This document shows, one piece after another, positions 1 through 6,340 of a DNA stretch of 31,013 nt. The notes below the pieces were generated by a model, which did no database searches, was not told where the DNA came from, and was given only the letters and a program-made list of their open reading frames with translations. Source of the stretch: a virus; IMG/VR virus record IMGVR_UViG_3300013009_000019, positions 1 through 31,013 of that record; one strand, written 5' to 3'. The number at the start of each line of letters is the position of its first letter. Position 1 is the first letter of the stretch. Position numbers and translations under genes: made by a program.

Positions 1-1630
1 TAGTGACCGTTTGCTTGACGTGCTCCTCGGTGGCCCGTGTCTTTTGCTGCTCCGCCCGCTCAATCCGCTGGAGAGCCTGCTCATGTGCTTCGGCCTCTTT
101 GACCTGTGCCTCCGCCGCCCGCTTTTGGTCCTGCTCCTCGAGCTGGAGTTTCTGTAGCTCTGCGCGTTGGATGCGCGATGTGGCCTGCTCATGAGCCTCG
201 ACCTCTTGCAGCTCCTTCTCCGCGACCTGTTTGGCGGCTTTCGTGTGCGCTTCCGCTACGCGCTGCTTCGCTGCGGCCACCGCGTTGGCTTCTTGTTCCG
301 AGGCATCGATAATCCGGCGTTTGGCTGCCTCGACCGTCGTTGCGCTTTGGTTGACGACCTCTTGCAAGTGGTTTTTCGCAGCCTGGAGTTGGTTCTGGGC
401 CTGCGTCAGTTGCGCTTGCAACTTCGCATTCGGCTGGCTCAACTGCTGGAGATATGCTTGCGCTGCTTGAATCTGCGTTTGCAAGGACTGCGAAATGGGA
501 TCCGCAAAGCCTTGTGCGGCCTTCGCAATCGTCGGTTGCGCGGTCTGTAGCGCGAATGCGATGTCCCCGGCGAGAGGGGTGACGGACTGCACCGCTGCCA
601 ACGCTGCGCCCTGGAACGCCGACGCGATGGTATCTGCCGTGTCGCTGGCCGCTTGACCAACCGTCGTCTGGCCATCCTGCAACCCCTCGGCCAACATGCG
701 AATGAGGTTCGGCATCCACTGGTCAGAGTCCTGACCTGGCCCGGCCTCGGTCGGACTGTGCCAACCCAGGAAGCGCTTGATGGCGCGCGCGACAGACTCC
801 GCAGCGTTCTCCACCCAGCTGATCGCACTGCGAATGCCGTTGCCGAGCATCGTCACGAGGTTCCGGCCCCAACCAAACGCATCCGAGACCATCGCACTGA
901 CCGTGGAGCGAATGCCGGATACCACCAAGCGGATGGCCGACGAAATGGCGTTCCACGCAGACGAAGTCGCGGATCGAATGGCTTCCCACGCGGCGGTGAT
1001 GTCGGACCGAACCGTCGAGACCGCGGACGTGACGGTCGAACGAATCGCGTTCCAGACGGATGTCAGCGCATTGTGAATCGCGGCCCATGCCGACGTAGTG
1101 GTGCTCCGCACCGTTTCCCAGGCTGTGCGGATGGCCGACGTGATGTTCTGCCACACAGACCGCACAGTCGACACGAGTCCGTTCCAGATGCCCGAGAGCG
1201 TCGAGCGAATGGCGTTCCACACGGACAACGTCGTATCCCGCACCGCGTTCCAAGCGGTCGAGATCCCGCTCCTGATGCCATCCCACACTGTGCGGTCAAT
1301 GCTCAGAAGTCCGTTCCACACCCCTGACAGCGTAGACCGGATCGCATTCCACACCGATGACGTGGCCGTGCTGATTGCAGTCCATGCGGTCGTGATCGCT
1401 TGATGGACGGCGGTCACGGCTGTCGAGATGGCGGTCTTGATGGCATTCCAAGCCGTGGACGCAACCGACTTCAGCTCGTTCCATACGTCGACAAGGAACT
1501 GCCGCACCTGCGTCCAGTGTGTGATGATCTCGTATGTTCCCACGGCCACCGCCGCCACGATCGCGGTGATGATGGCGGTAATCGGGTTCGTCATGAAGGC
1601 CAGCGCAACGCCCCGCAAGGCGGTGATCAT
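1..1630 (-). CDS. Tape measure protein, C-terminal part (runs off left edge; separated from N-terminal part by an in-frame TGA)
   Basis: The reading frame is open from the window edge to 1642 and lies in the same register as the N-terminal tape measure ORF, with only the TGA at 1643-1645 between them. The first residues are hydrophobic (FATVMITALRGVALAF), then an Ala/Ile/Val membrane-like helix, then many degenerate WNxIRS units, then a segment around 700-790 containing FLGWHSPTEAGPG, a form common in phage tape measure proteins. The left end (1-500) is a long Gln/Glu/Ala/Lys-rich predicted coiled coil. The tape measure fixes tail length and passes through the tail tube during injection. The only Met near the break is the ATG at 1630, five codons past the stop and without a convincing ribosome binding site, so independent translation is doubtful. 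The C-terminus lies outside the window. Confidence 0.8.
   Translation of the reverse strand, partial: MITALRGVALAFMTNPITAIITAIVAAVAVGTYEIITHWTQVRQFLVDVWNELKSVASTAWNAIKTAISTAVTAVHQAITTAWTAISTATSSVWNAIRSTLSGVWNGLLSIDRTVWDGIRSGISTAWNAVRDTTLSVWNAIRSTLSGIWNGLVSTVRSVWQNITSAIRTAWETVRSTTTSAWAAIHNALTSVWNAIRSTVTSAVSTVRSDITAAWEAIRSATSSAWNAISSAIRLVVSGIRSTVSAMVSDAFGWGRNLVTMLGNGIRSAISWVENAAESVARAIKRFLGWHSPTEAGPGQDSDQWMPNLIRMLAEGLQDGQTTVGQAASDTADTIASAFQGAALAAVQSVTPLAGDIAFALQTAQPTIAKAAQGFADPISQSLQTQIQAAQAYLQQLSQPNAKLQAQLTQAQNQLQAAKNHLQEVVNQSATTVEAAKRRIIDASEQEANAVAAAKQRVAEAHTKAAKQVAEKELQEVEAHEQATSRIQRAELQKLQLEEQDQKRAAEAQVKEAEAHEQALQRIERAEQQKTRATEEHVKQTVT
930..1485 (-). repeat. Degenerate tandem Trp repeats inside the tape measure gene
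   Basis: On the plus strand the string GCGTTCCA or a close variant (ATTCCA, GTTCCA, TTCCCA, TCCCAC) recurs every 33 or 66 bases. Read on the coding strand this gives successive units of the form WNAIRSTxSx, with Trp at roughly 11-residue spacing. Such repeats are common in tape measure proteins and probably evolved by in-frame duplication. They also make the region prone to recombination and assembly error. Confidence 0.75.
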
Positions 1631-1642
1631 CACGGTCGCGAA

Positions 1643-1645
1643 TCA
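1643..1645 (-). other. In-frame TGA interrupting the tape measure gene
   Basis: The plus strand reads TCA at 1643-1645, giving AGC-TGA-TTC on the coding strand. Both flanks are coding in the same register with no gap or frameshift. A single transition (TGG, Trp) would restore one continuous gene. The base after TGA is T, a context favouring efficient termination in bacteria. Confidence 0.85.
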
Positions 1646-3031
1646 GCTCACCAGGCCGCTCAGCACCTCGAAGCCGGATCCGATCAGCTTCAGCACACCG
1701 CTCAGGGACTCGATGCCCGACACGATAGGACTTATCGCGCCCCCGAACAGCTTGAACATGCCTATGCCCGACACGAGGTACCCAAGCATCGTCCCCAGCG
1801 CAGGGTTCGCTTTCAGCAATCCCGATACCATCTGCCCCAACGACACAGCCGCTTCAAGCAACTGGTGCCCCACAGGCGCCCACGCGCTCAAGAGCTGCGT
1901 CGCAATCGTTGCAAGCTGCCCGATGAGTTGGACGACCAAAGGGCCATTTGCTCGCACGTAGGCCACAAACTGCTGGAAACCCTGGCTCGACTGCAAGGTG
2001 GTTGCCCATGCGGCGAACCGCTGTGTGAGCGTCAGGAGCCCCTGCGCCATGCCGGTCGAGAGCGGTTGGAACGCCATGAGGAGCCCGGTGAAGCCTTTGA
2101 TCAGGTTCCCGATGGCCTGACCGAAGTCCAGCAACATGGGCTTTGCGGTCGAGCCAAGAAAGCCGAAGAACTGTTGCCAATACGGCGAACCGAGCGCCCG
2201 CCCAGCCTCTCCCTCAAGCTCCGTGAACGCTTCCGTTGCGTTCTGAATCACCGGACGCATATCGATGAGCAGCTGCCGCAACATCTGGAGACCATTCACG
2301 AACGCATTGATCACAGGCGTCTCGAAGGACTGACGGAACTGCCGAAAGAATTGCTGGAAGTCCATGAGCGATCGCGCCGCGCGCTGCTCCTCAGCATCCA
2401 TGCTCGCCCAGGCTTCCTTTTCTTTCTGCAGAGCCTCTTGCCGCTGTTTGTTCGTGACCGCGTTGTTGTACGCCTCCTGCGCCTTCTGCACCGCCTCCGT
2501 GCCCTGGAACACGTCCTTCAGCGTAGGCACAGCCACGACCGCGAAACCGCCGACGCCAGCTGTCGCTGATGCGAAGGCAGATGCGAGTCCCATCACACCT
2601 GCCGTGGCAGTCGCCACGAGTGGAGAGAGCATTGGCAGAGCGGACAGCAAGGCCCCGATCCCGAGACCGCCCCCTTCGCCGCCTTCGATGTTCAGCCGGA
2701 CCCGCTTCTCTTCCGGCTTCGTATCCTCGGCGAGGCGAGCGCGGGCTTCTGCATCGTCCACCCGGACACGCACAGTGGTATCGCGGTCGCGCGCATCTTC
2801 TTCGATGCGCGCCCTTGCCCGCGCATCGTCGAGGTCGACACGGACCGTCTTCGATTCCGCGCGCGCGATCTCCGCGAGTTCCGCCTTGGCCTCCGCGTCT
2901 TGCACGTCGACATTGACCGTCTTGTCGCGAAGAGACATCGCGTCGAGCTCGCGGATCTTCGCCTCTTCCTTGTCGAGCTCGGAAGCGAACTGGCCCGCGT
3001 CGAGTATCAGGCGAATGATGAGGTTGTCCAC
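1643..3031 (-). CDS. Tape measure protein, N-terminal part (462 aa, ends at an in-frame TGA)
   Basis: A GTG start at 3031 is preceded by GAGGTGAT. Residues about 35-110 contain three to four 24-residue repeats of the form xTVRVDxDDAxARAR, typical of the charged helical N-termini of phage tape measure proteins. They are followed by a Gly/Ala-rich hydrophobic stretch near residues 115-165 and then long amphipathic helices. The ORF follows the tail-assembly chaperone genes, where a tape measure gene is expected in siphoviruses. It stops after residues GLVS at a TGA, while the same frame stays open for at least another 1.6 kb that encodes typical tape measure sequence. A tape measure of about 460 aa would give a very short tail, so this is most simply a truncated gene, a readthrough gene or a sequencing error. 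The family call is firm; the functional state is not. Confidence 0.85.
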   Translation of the reverse strand: MDNLIIRLILDAGQFASELDKEEAKIRELDAMSLRDKTVNVDVQDAEAKAELAEIARAESKTVRVDLDDARARARIEEDARDRDTTVRVRVDDAEARARLAEDTKPEEKRVRLNIEGGEGGGLGIGALLSALPMLSPLVATATAGVMGLASAFASATAGVGGFAVVAVPTLKDVFQGTEAVQKAQEAYNNAVTNKQRQEALQKEKEAWASMDAEEQRAARSLMDFQQFFRQFRQSFETPVINAFVNGLQMLRQLLIDMRPVIQNATEAFTELEGEAGRALGSPYWQQFFGFLGSTAKPMLLDFGQAIGNLIKGFTGLLMAFQPLSTGMAQGLLTLTQRFAAWATTLQSSQGFQQFVAYVRANGPLVVQLIGQLATIATQLLSAWAPVGHQLLEAAVSLGQMVSGLLKANPALGTMLGYLVSGIGMFKLFGGAISPIVSGIESLSGVLKLIGSGFEVLSGLVS

Positions 3032-3035
3032 CGTA

Positions 3036-3278
3036 TCACCTCGCTCCTATGCCCCACGTGTGCTCTCCCACTGGCGACAGCACTGCGGCCTCAGATGCCG
3101 GCGCGTACCGGCGCATGCGATCCGCCCGCGCCTCCAACAGGCCGACAATGGACGCCCAGGGCGTCTCCTCAAGCATCATCCCGGGCGTCCATCCATACGT
3201 CTCAGCGCAAAACTCCATCAGCTCATTCAGCGGTATGCCGTCTGGAGCTGCACCTGCAGCCCCAGCTGGCGCAAGAAG
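3036..3278 (-). CDS. Tail-assembly chaperone, T part of a G/GT frameshift product
   Basis: This frame is -1 relative to the preceding chaperone ORF and is open from the slippery site at 3278-3284 to the stop at 3036. A -1 shift would join 109 residues of the upstream protein to 80 residues from this frame (LLAPAGAAG at the junction, WGIGAR at the end), about 189 aa in all. An internal ATG at 3218 could give a 60-aa product, but it has no clear ribosome binding site and begins 8 bases after the upstream stop. In lambda and many siphoviruses, G and GT chaperones bind the tape measure protein and recruit tail tube subunits. The position between tail tube and tape measure genes fits exactly. Confidence is high because frame direction, heptamer, downstream stem and synteny agree. 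Confidence 0.8.
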   Translation of the reverse strand, partial: LLAPAGAAGAAPDGIPLNELMEFCAETYGWTPGMMLEETPWASIVGLLEARADRMRRYAPASEAAVLSPVGEHTWGIGAR

Positions 3279-3604
3279 TTTCCCAGGGTGTCGATACGGT
3301 TGAGTGTCACCACCGTCTTGACGGCTTCGACGATCTCTGGAAGCGAAGGGCCTTTCTCTTCGTCCTCAAACAGCCCCTTCGGCAAGGTCGGAATGAACGT
3401 GCGAAAGAACGCGTCCAAACTCGTGCCGAGCTGTCCGACGATGCCTTCGAACACCTGATCGGTGTCGGTTGCATCGACTCCCTGTAGCGATTCCGCGACG
3501 CCGCTCAATTCCCGCGCGAGTCGCATGAGTTTCGCGACGGGCACCGCCTTCGCCACATACTCCTTGCCGCCAAGCGTCACCGTTGCTGTGGTCTCCAAAC
3601 TCAC
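3227..3604 (-). CDS. Tail-assembly chaperone, G-like (125 aa)
   Basis: The ORF starts at GTG 3604, which overlaps the stop of the tail tube gene as GTGA. It encodes a small mostly helical protein beginning MSLETTATVTLGGKEY, with a beta-hairpin-like N-terminus followed by helices, as in phage tail-assembly chaperones of Bacillota. It acts in the cytoplasm during tail assembly, keeping the tape measure protein soluble and guiding tube polymerisation. Near its 3' end the codons CTG-GGA-AAC contain a perfect -1 slippery heptamer, so a minor fraction of ribosomes should make the longer GT protein. The protein was recognised by synteny and features rather than by a sequence search, so the exact Pfam family is left open. 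Confidence 0.75.
   Translation of the reverse strand: MSLETTATVTLGGKEYVAKAVPVAKLMRLARELSGVAESLQGVDATDTDQVFEGIVGQLGTSLDAFFRTFIPTLPKGLFEDEEKGPSLPEIVEAVKTVVTLNRIDTLGNFLRQLGLQVQLQTAYR
3242..3284 (-). other. Programmed -1 ribosomal frameshift signal (slippery heptamer plus stem-loop)
   Basis: On the coding strand the heptamer G-GGA-AAC (3284-3278) is in the X-XXY-YYZ register of the zero frame. It resembles the lambda G/T slip site GGGAAAG. Twelve bases downstream, 3265-3242 can fold into a stem of about ten pairs (arms CTGGGGCTGC and GCAGCTCCAG, one G-U pair, loop of four). The -1 frame is open past the zero-frame stop. Confidence 0.8.
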
Positions 3605-4116
3605 GAGGCAGCCACCTCACTCACCGTCGCCAGCTCCTGCCCAGCGGGTTGCGTGAAGTCAGGCAGGCACTCGAACGTGACTTCGACGAATGCTGGCTTG
3701 TCCTTCGCCATCGTGTAGTTGCTGCTGGCCATGGCCGTCGCCTTATGCACGGTGAACGTCCGCGTCTTCCCGTTTGGCCCCGGGCCGACGAATGTCAGCG
3801 TATGGTACTTGAACGTGGGTTGCGAGCCAATGGCAAGCGTCGTCGCGCCGCTTTGCGCGTCGGTGGTCGGCGCATTCGGCTGGTTCCACGCAATCTGCAG
3901 GTTCTGCAACGAAGCCTCTGCAATCTGCGTCTTCACGGTCATCGTGCGCTCGGTCAGCCCGCGCGCCACCACGCCGACATATTGGTCGACCTGGATGTCG
4001 GTGTACTTGTCCTGGATTTGGATTTCGACGCCGCCTGCTGTCGCACCGATATCCTGGTCATCGACCTTGAACGAGCTGCACGGACCGATAATGATGTTCG
4101 CCGAGTTCACGGCCAT
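3601..4116 (-). CDS. Major tail (tube) protein
   Basis: This 171-aa protein starts at ATG 4116 with AAAGGAG about ten bases upstream. It begins MAVNSANIIIGPCSSFKVDD and is rich in Thr/Val beta-strands (for example ERTMTVKTQIAEASL and KYHTLTFVGPGPNGK), as in siphovirus and contractile tail-tube subunits that stack as hexameric rings. Its place between the neck proteins and the chaperone/tape measure genes is diagnostic. The segment VEVTFECLPDF near the C-terminus is a typical closing strand. It overlaps the next gene by four bases (GTGA), suggesting translational coupling. I did not identify an added Ig-like domain; the length is close to the basic tube fold. Confidence 0.8.
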   Translation of the reverse strand: MAVNSANIIIGPCSSFKVDDQDIGATAGGVEIQIQDKYTDIQVDQYVGVVARGLTERTMTVKTQIAEASLQNLQIAWNQPNAPTTDAQSGATTLAIGSQPTFKYHTLTFVGPGPNGKTRTFTVHKATAMASSNYTMAKDKPAFVEVTFECLPDFTQPAGQELATVSEVAAS

Positions 4117-4142
4117 TGGTGATCGACTCCTTTCATGGGCAG

Positions 4143-4364
4143 TTAAAATGCCGCCTTGGGATCGGCGGCGTTCGGAGCAGGTTCAGCCTGTTGTTGGTCA
4201 GGCTCAGGATGGGCTTGGACTGGCTCCTGCGGAGGCACAGGCGCCTCGACCTCTTGAATGGCCCCCGCACGTAATGCCCCTGCTACGCGCTCAGGGTCGG
4301 CCTGAAACACGATACCGGCACCGAGAGCCACGGTATGTCCGGGCATGACCACGTAGGTCTTCAC
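4143..4364 (-). CDS. Small phage protein with Pro/Glu/Gln-rich tail (73 aa), function unknown
   Basis: The ORF starts at GTG 4364, overlapping the upstream stop as GTGA, and ends 26 bases before the tail tube gene. Residues 1-45 form a compact head (MKTYVVMPGHTVALGAG, then ADPERVAGALRAGAIQ) that looks like a small beta/alpha domain. Residues 46-73 are a disordered Pro/Glu/Gln/Ala tail. Short proteins of this kind sit just upstream of the tail tube gene in several siphoviruses, but I cannot assign a function. The four-base overlap and consistent codon usage support it as a real gene of the late operon. Confidence 0.6.
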   Translation of the reverse strand: MKTYVVMPGHTVALGAGIVFQADPERVAGALRAGAIQEVEAPVPPQEPVQAHPEPDQQQAEPAPNAADPKAAF

Positions 4365-4780
4365 CCCGTCACCTCCCCCGCAATCACGCGCTCGACCGCG
4401 CGGACCGTGATCACGACAGCCAGATACGTCGTGCCGCCGTATTCGACCATGCCGTAGCGATAGCCCGTGACACCGCTGTTTTCGACCACGCCGCCGAGCT
4501 TCGGGTCCTGGTCAATGGCCCTGCGTAACTTTTCGATCCACGGCTTGGCCGCGGCATCGGAAGACAGGGCATCCGCTCGGCTGAACAGCACCCGGACTTC
4601 GATGTTGTGATCGATGGTATACGTCACGTCGCGGTCCCACGGGATGTTCCCGCCTGCAGGCCAGTGCAGGATGGCAGGCAGTTTCCCCACCGACTCCGGC
4701 AAATGCTCATAGACCTGCGCCTGCGGCATCGTGCGGCGTTCGATCGCGACGAGCGCGTGGATGATACGTTCAACGGGCAT
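4361..4780 (-). CDS. Tail terminator / tail completion-like protein (139 aa)
   Basis: The ORF starts at ATG 4780 and overlaps the preceding gene by 11 bases. It begins MPVERIIHALVAIERRTMPQ and contains a mixed alpha/beta pattern (VTYTIDHNIEVRVLFSRAD, then TYLAVVITVRAVERV at the end), resembling the small alpha/beta proteins that cap the tail tube and join it to the head. It follows a connector and a gp10-like protein and precedes the tail tube gene, which is the expected slot for a tail terminator (lambda gpU, SPP1 gp17). The call rests mainly on order and size; it could instead be another neck component. Confidence 0.55.
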   Translation of the reverse strand: MPVERIIHALVAIERRTMPQAQVYEHLPESVGKLPAILHWPAGGNIPWDRDVTYTIDHNIEVRVLFSRADALSSDAAAKPWIEKLRRAIDQDPKLGGVVENSGVTGYRYGMVEYGGTTYLAVVITVRAVERVIAGEVTG

Positions 4781-5294
4781 ATCGGGCGAGCGCCTCCCTC
4801 ACATAGCGGATGATGAGCTCTTTGGCCTCCTCGTTTTTCGCTTCGTAGGCTCGACGCATGAAATGGATGCCCTTCGTGCCGCGCTTCTTGACCGCCAACC
4901 ATCCGGCGCGGGCGAGATCCATGTGCCGCTTGGATCCGCGTCTGACAGGCACGTCGAATTCTCTGTTGCCCTTGCTCACGGCCCAGTCAACGAACGGCTT
5001 GAATGGTGCCACGTGTGGCCGCGTGTCGTACTCCACAAACGGCGCATACGGAGCCTTTTGAGCGTCCGCAAAGACAGTCCCGATGATTTGGTTATCGGCC
5101 CTTAGAGGCGGATTGGTTACTGAGATGGACCGCGCAAGGGTGCCGGTTGCCACCCGTCTTTCGGCATGTATGATGAACACTGCCTCCCGTTGAAAAACAT
5201 GACAACCTGCAGCAATCCCGCGCGCTCCCGCATCCATCGCAACGTCCTTCACTTTCGTCAAATCCGGCAACTGAGCCACTCTCACCCGTGCCAT
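4770..5294 (-). CDS. HK97 gp10-like neck / tail-component protein (174 aa)
   Basis: It starts at ATG 5294, three bases after the connector gene ends. The N-terminal helical part (LPDLTKVKDVAMDAGARG) is followed by RVATGTLARSISV, then YAPFVEYDTRPHVAPFKPF. The pattern of basic residue, TG-x-LxxSI and then YAxFVEYGT-like followed by PFKPF is the hallmark of HK97 gp10-type proteins that sit at the head-tail interface. The C-terminus is strongly helical and charged (AKNEEAKELIIRYVREALARY). The position between the gp6-like connector and the terminator-like protein agrees. It is slightly longer than many family members because of a basic insert (RRGSKRHMDLARAGWLAVKK). Confidence 0.7.
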   Translation of the reverse strand: MARVRVAQLPDLTKVKDVAMDAGARGIAAGCHVFQREAVFIIHAERRVATGTLARSISVTNPPLRADNQIIGTVFADAQKAPYAPFVEYDTRPHVAPFKPFVDWAVSKGNREFDVPVRRGSKRHMDLARAGWLAVKKRGTKGIHFMRRAYEAKNEEAKELIIRYVREALARYAR

Positions 5295-5297
5295 GCC

Positions 5298-6098
5298 TTA
5301 CACTCCCACGCGCCGCCGCGGCTGGAGCATGGCCAGCACGTCTTTCGGCGCAGCTTGCGTGTATTGCAGCAGGCCAAAGTCCGTGTTCCCGATCACGTCC
5401 GAGTACCCGCTGTCCTTCTCCTTCCACAGGCGAGCCGCCAAGATGGCCGTGGCCCGCTTGATGTCCGCAGGCATCTCGTCGGCCGTGTAGCCACCCGAAT
5501 AGGTGATCGTCATTCGGACCGGTCGGAGCGCCAGTAGCTCGCTCAGGTCTCCCAGGTGCACTGCCACAACGTACGCCTCGTCGTCCCACCAGACCTGACT
5601 GGCGGGAATATCCCACACCGGCTCAAGAGGACTCGCTTGCACCGTCACCGCGTGCACCTGCTGCACCGGCGTGTGGTCCAGACTCACCATGGTGGTACCA
5701 TCGCGGCCGACCTTCGCCCCGCGCGTAACGGTCACGCGATCGGCGAACGCCCACCCGCCTGCGGGCGTGTACGTCAACTGGTCCACGAGTCGGCTGGCCG
5801 CTTCGAGGACCGATGGGAAAGGTGTTGCATCCAGCAACCAAGTGCCTGCTGGGTGTGTTTGCATGAGCGGACCCGCCAGTGTGACGGACGTGCCATCGCT
5901 CGACACGGCGCTCACCGTTGCGGTCTCACCCACTTGCCCGCGATAGCCGACCAGCAGGCATGCCCCCGCGGCTAACGAGACGGGCCTATCGGTGGTCAGT
6001 TGGACGTCTCCCGCGTTCACCGGTGTCGCGAGTTGCGCGAGCTCAGACAAATCGATGGCAGACGCGAGGTCTACAATCGTCGCATATGCCGCGCCCAT
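5298..6098 (-). CDS. Head-tail connector (gp6-like adaptor, 266 aa)
   Basis: It starts at ATG 6098. The C-terminal third (MTITYSGGYTADEMPADIKRA, then LAARLWKEKDSGYSDVIGN) matches the pattern of phage head-tail adaptor proteins: a YxxGY strand, a Pro, a helix that packs on the portal, and a closing segment. The N-terminal half is beta-rich, with LTTDRPVSLAAGACLLVGY and TATVSAVSSDGTSVTLAGPL, and looks like an added small barrel domain. That makes the protein longer than simple gp6 homologues of about 100-200 aa. It probably forms a dodecameric ring beneath the portal. The position, two genes after the major capsid, fits. Confidence 0.7.
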   Translation of the reverse strand: MGAAYATIVDLASAIDLSELAQLATPVNAGDVQLTTDRPVSLAAGACLLVGYRGQVGETATVSAVSSDGTSVTLAGPLMQTHPAGTWLLDATPFPSVLEAASRLVDQLTYTPAGGWAFADRVTVTRGAKVGRDGTTMVSLDHTPVQQVHAVTVQASPLEPVWDIPASQVWWDDEAYVVAVHLGDLSELLALRPVRMTITYSGGYTADEMPADIKRATAILAARLWKEKDSGYSDVIGNTDFGLLQYTQAAPKDVLAMLQPRRRVGV

Positions 6099-6101
6099 GG
6101 C

Positions 6102-6329
6102 TCAGCCCTTCCTCACAGACCTGCGCCTGCCGCTCGATGCAGTTCGCGGCTCCGTCGCCTGCTGCTCACCGACGTCCGCTGCCGCGGTTTCGACGACTTC
6201 CTCGAAGTGAGGAAAGGCGATCAGCACGCGGCCGATCGCCTCTGGAACGTCAAACACGCCCCCCGCCCCCTCGAACTTCTCTTCACCTGCCACCAAGACG
6301 TGTGCGTGGTGCAACGACCGTATCAACAT
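6102..6329 (-). CDS. Small late-operon protein (75 aa), unknown function
   Basis: It starts at ATG 6329 with AGGTGAT eight bases upstream and ends three bases before the connector gene. Residues 1-46 form a possible small domain (MLIRSLHHAHVLVAGEEKFE, then FDVPEAIGRVLIAF), followed by an Ala/Glu/Arg-rich disordered tail ending SGRRRSVRKG. Proteins of this size are often found between capsid and connector genes and have been described variously as head fibre, decoration or unknown. I cannot choose between these. The good ribosome binding site and tight spacing make the gene credible. Confidence 0.6.
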   Translation of the reverse strand: MLIRSLHHAHVLVAGEEKFEGAGGVFDVPEAIGRVLIAFPHFEEVVETAAADVGEQQATEPRTASSGRRRSVRKG

Positions 6330-6340
6330 GCGGCATCACC

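Noticed and set aside
930-1485. CRISPR-like array
   Set aside because: The periodic units are degenerate coding repeats in an open reading frame, without constant repeats and variable spacers.
1643-1645. Selenocysteine or programmed readthrough at the tape measure TGA
   Set aside because: No SECIS-like hairpin is evident just downstream and TGA-T is a poor readthrough context; mutation or sequence error is simpler.
653-2569. Plus-strand ORFs opposite the tape measure gene
   Set aside because: They mirror the Trp repeats in antisense and carry no recognisable domain.
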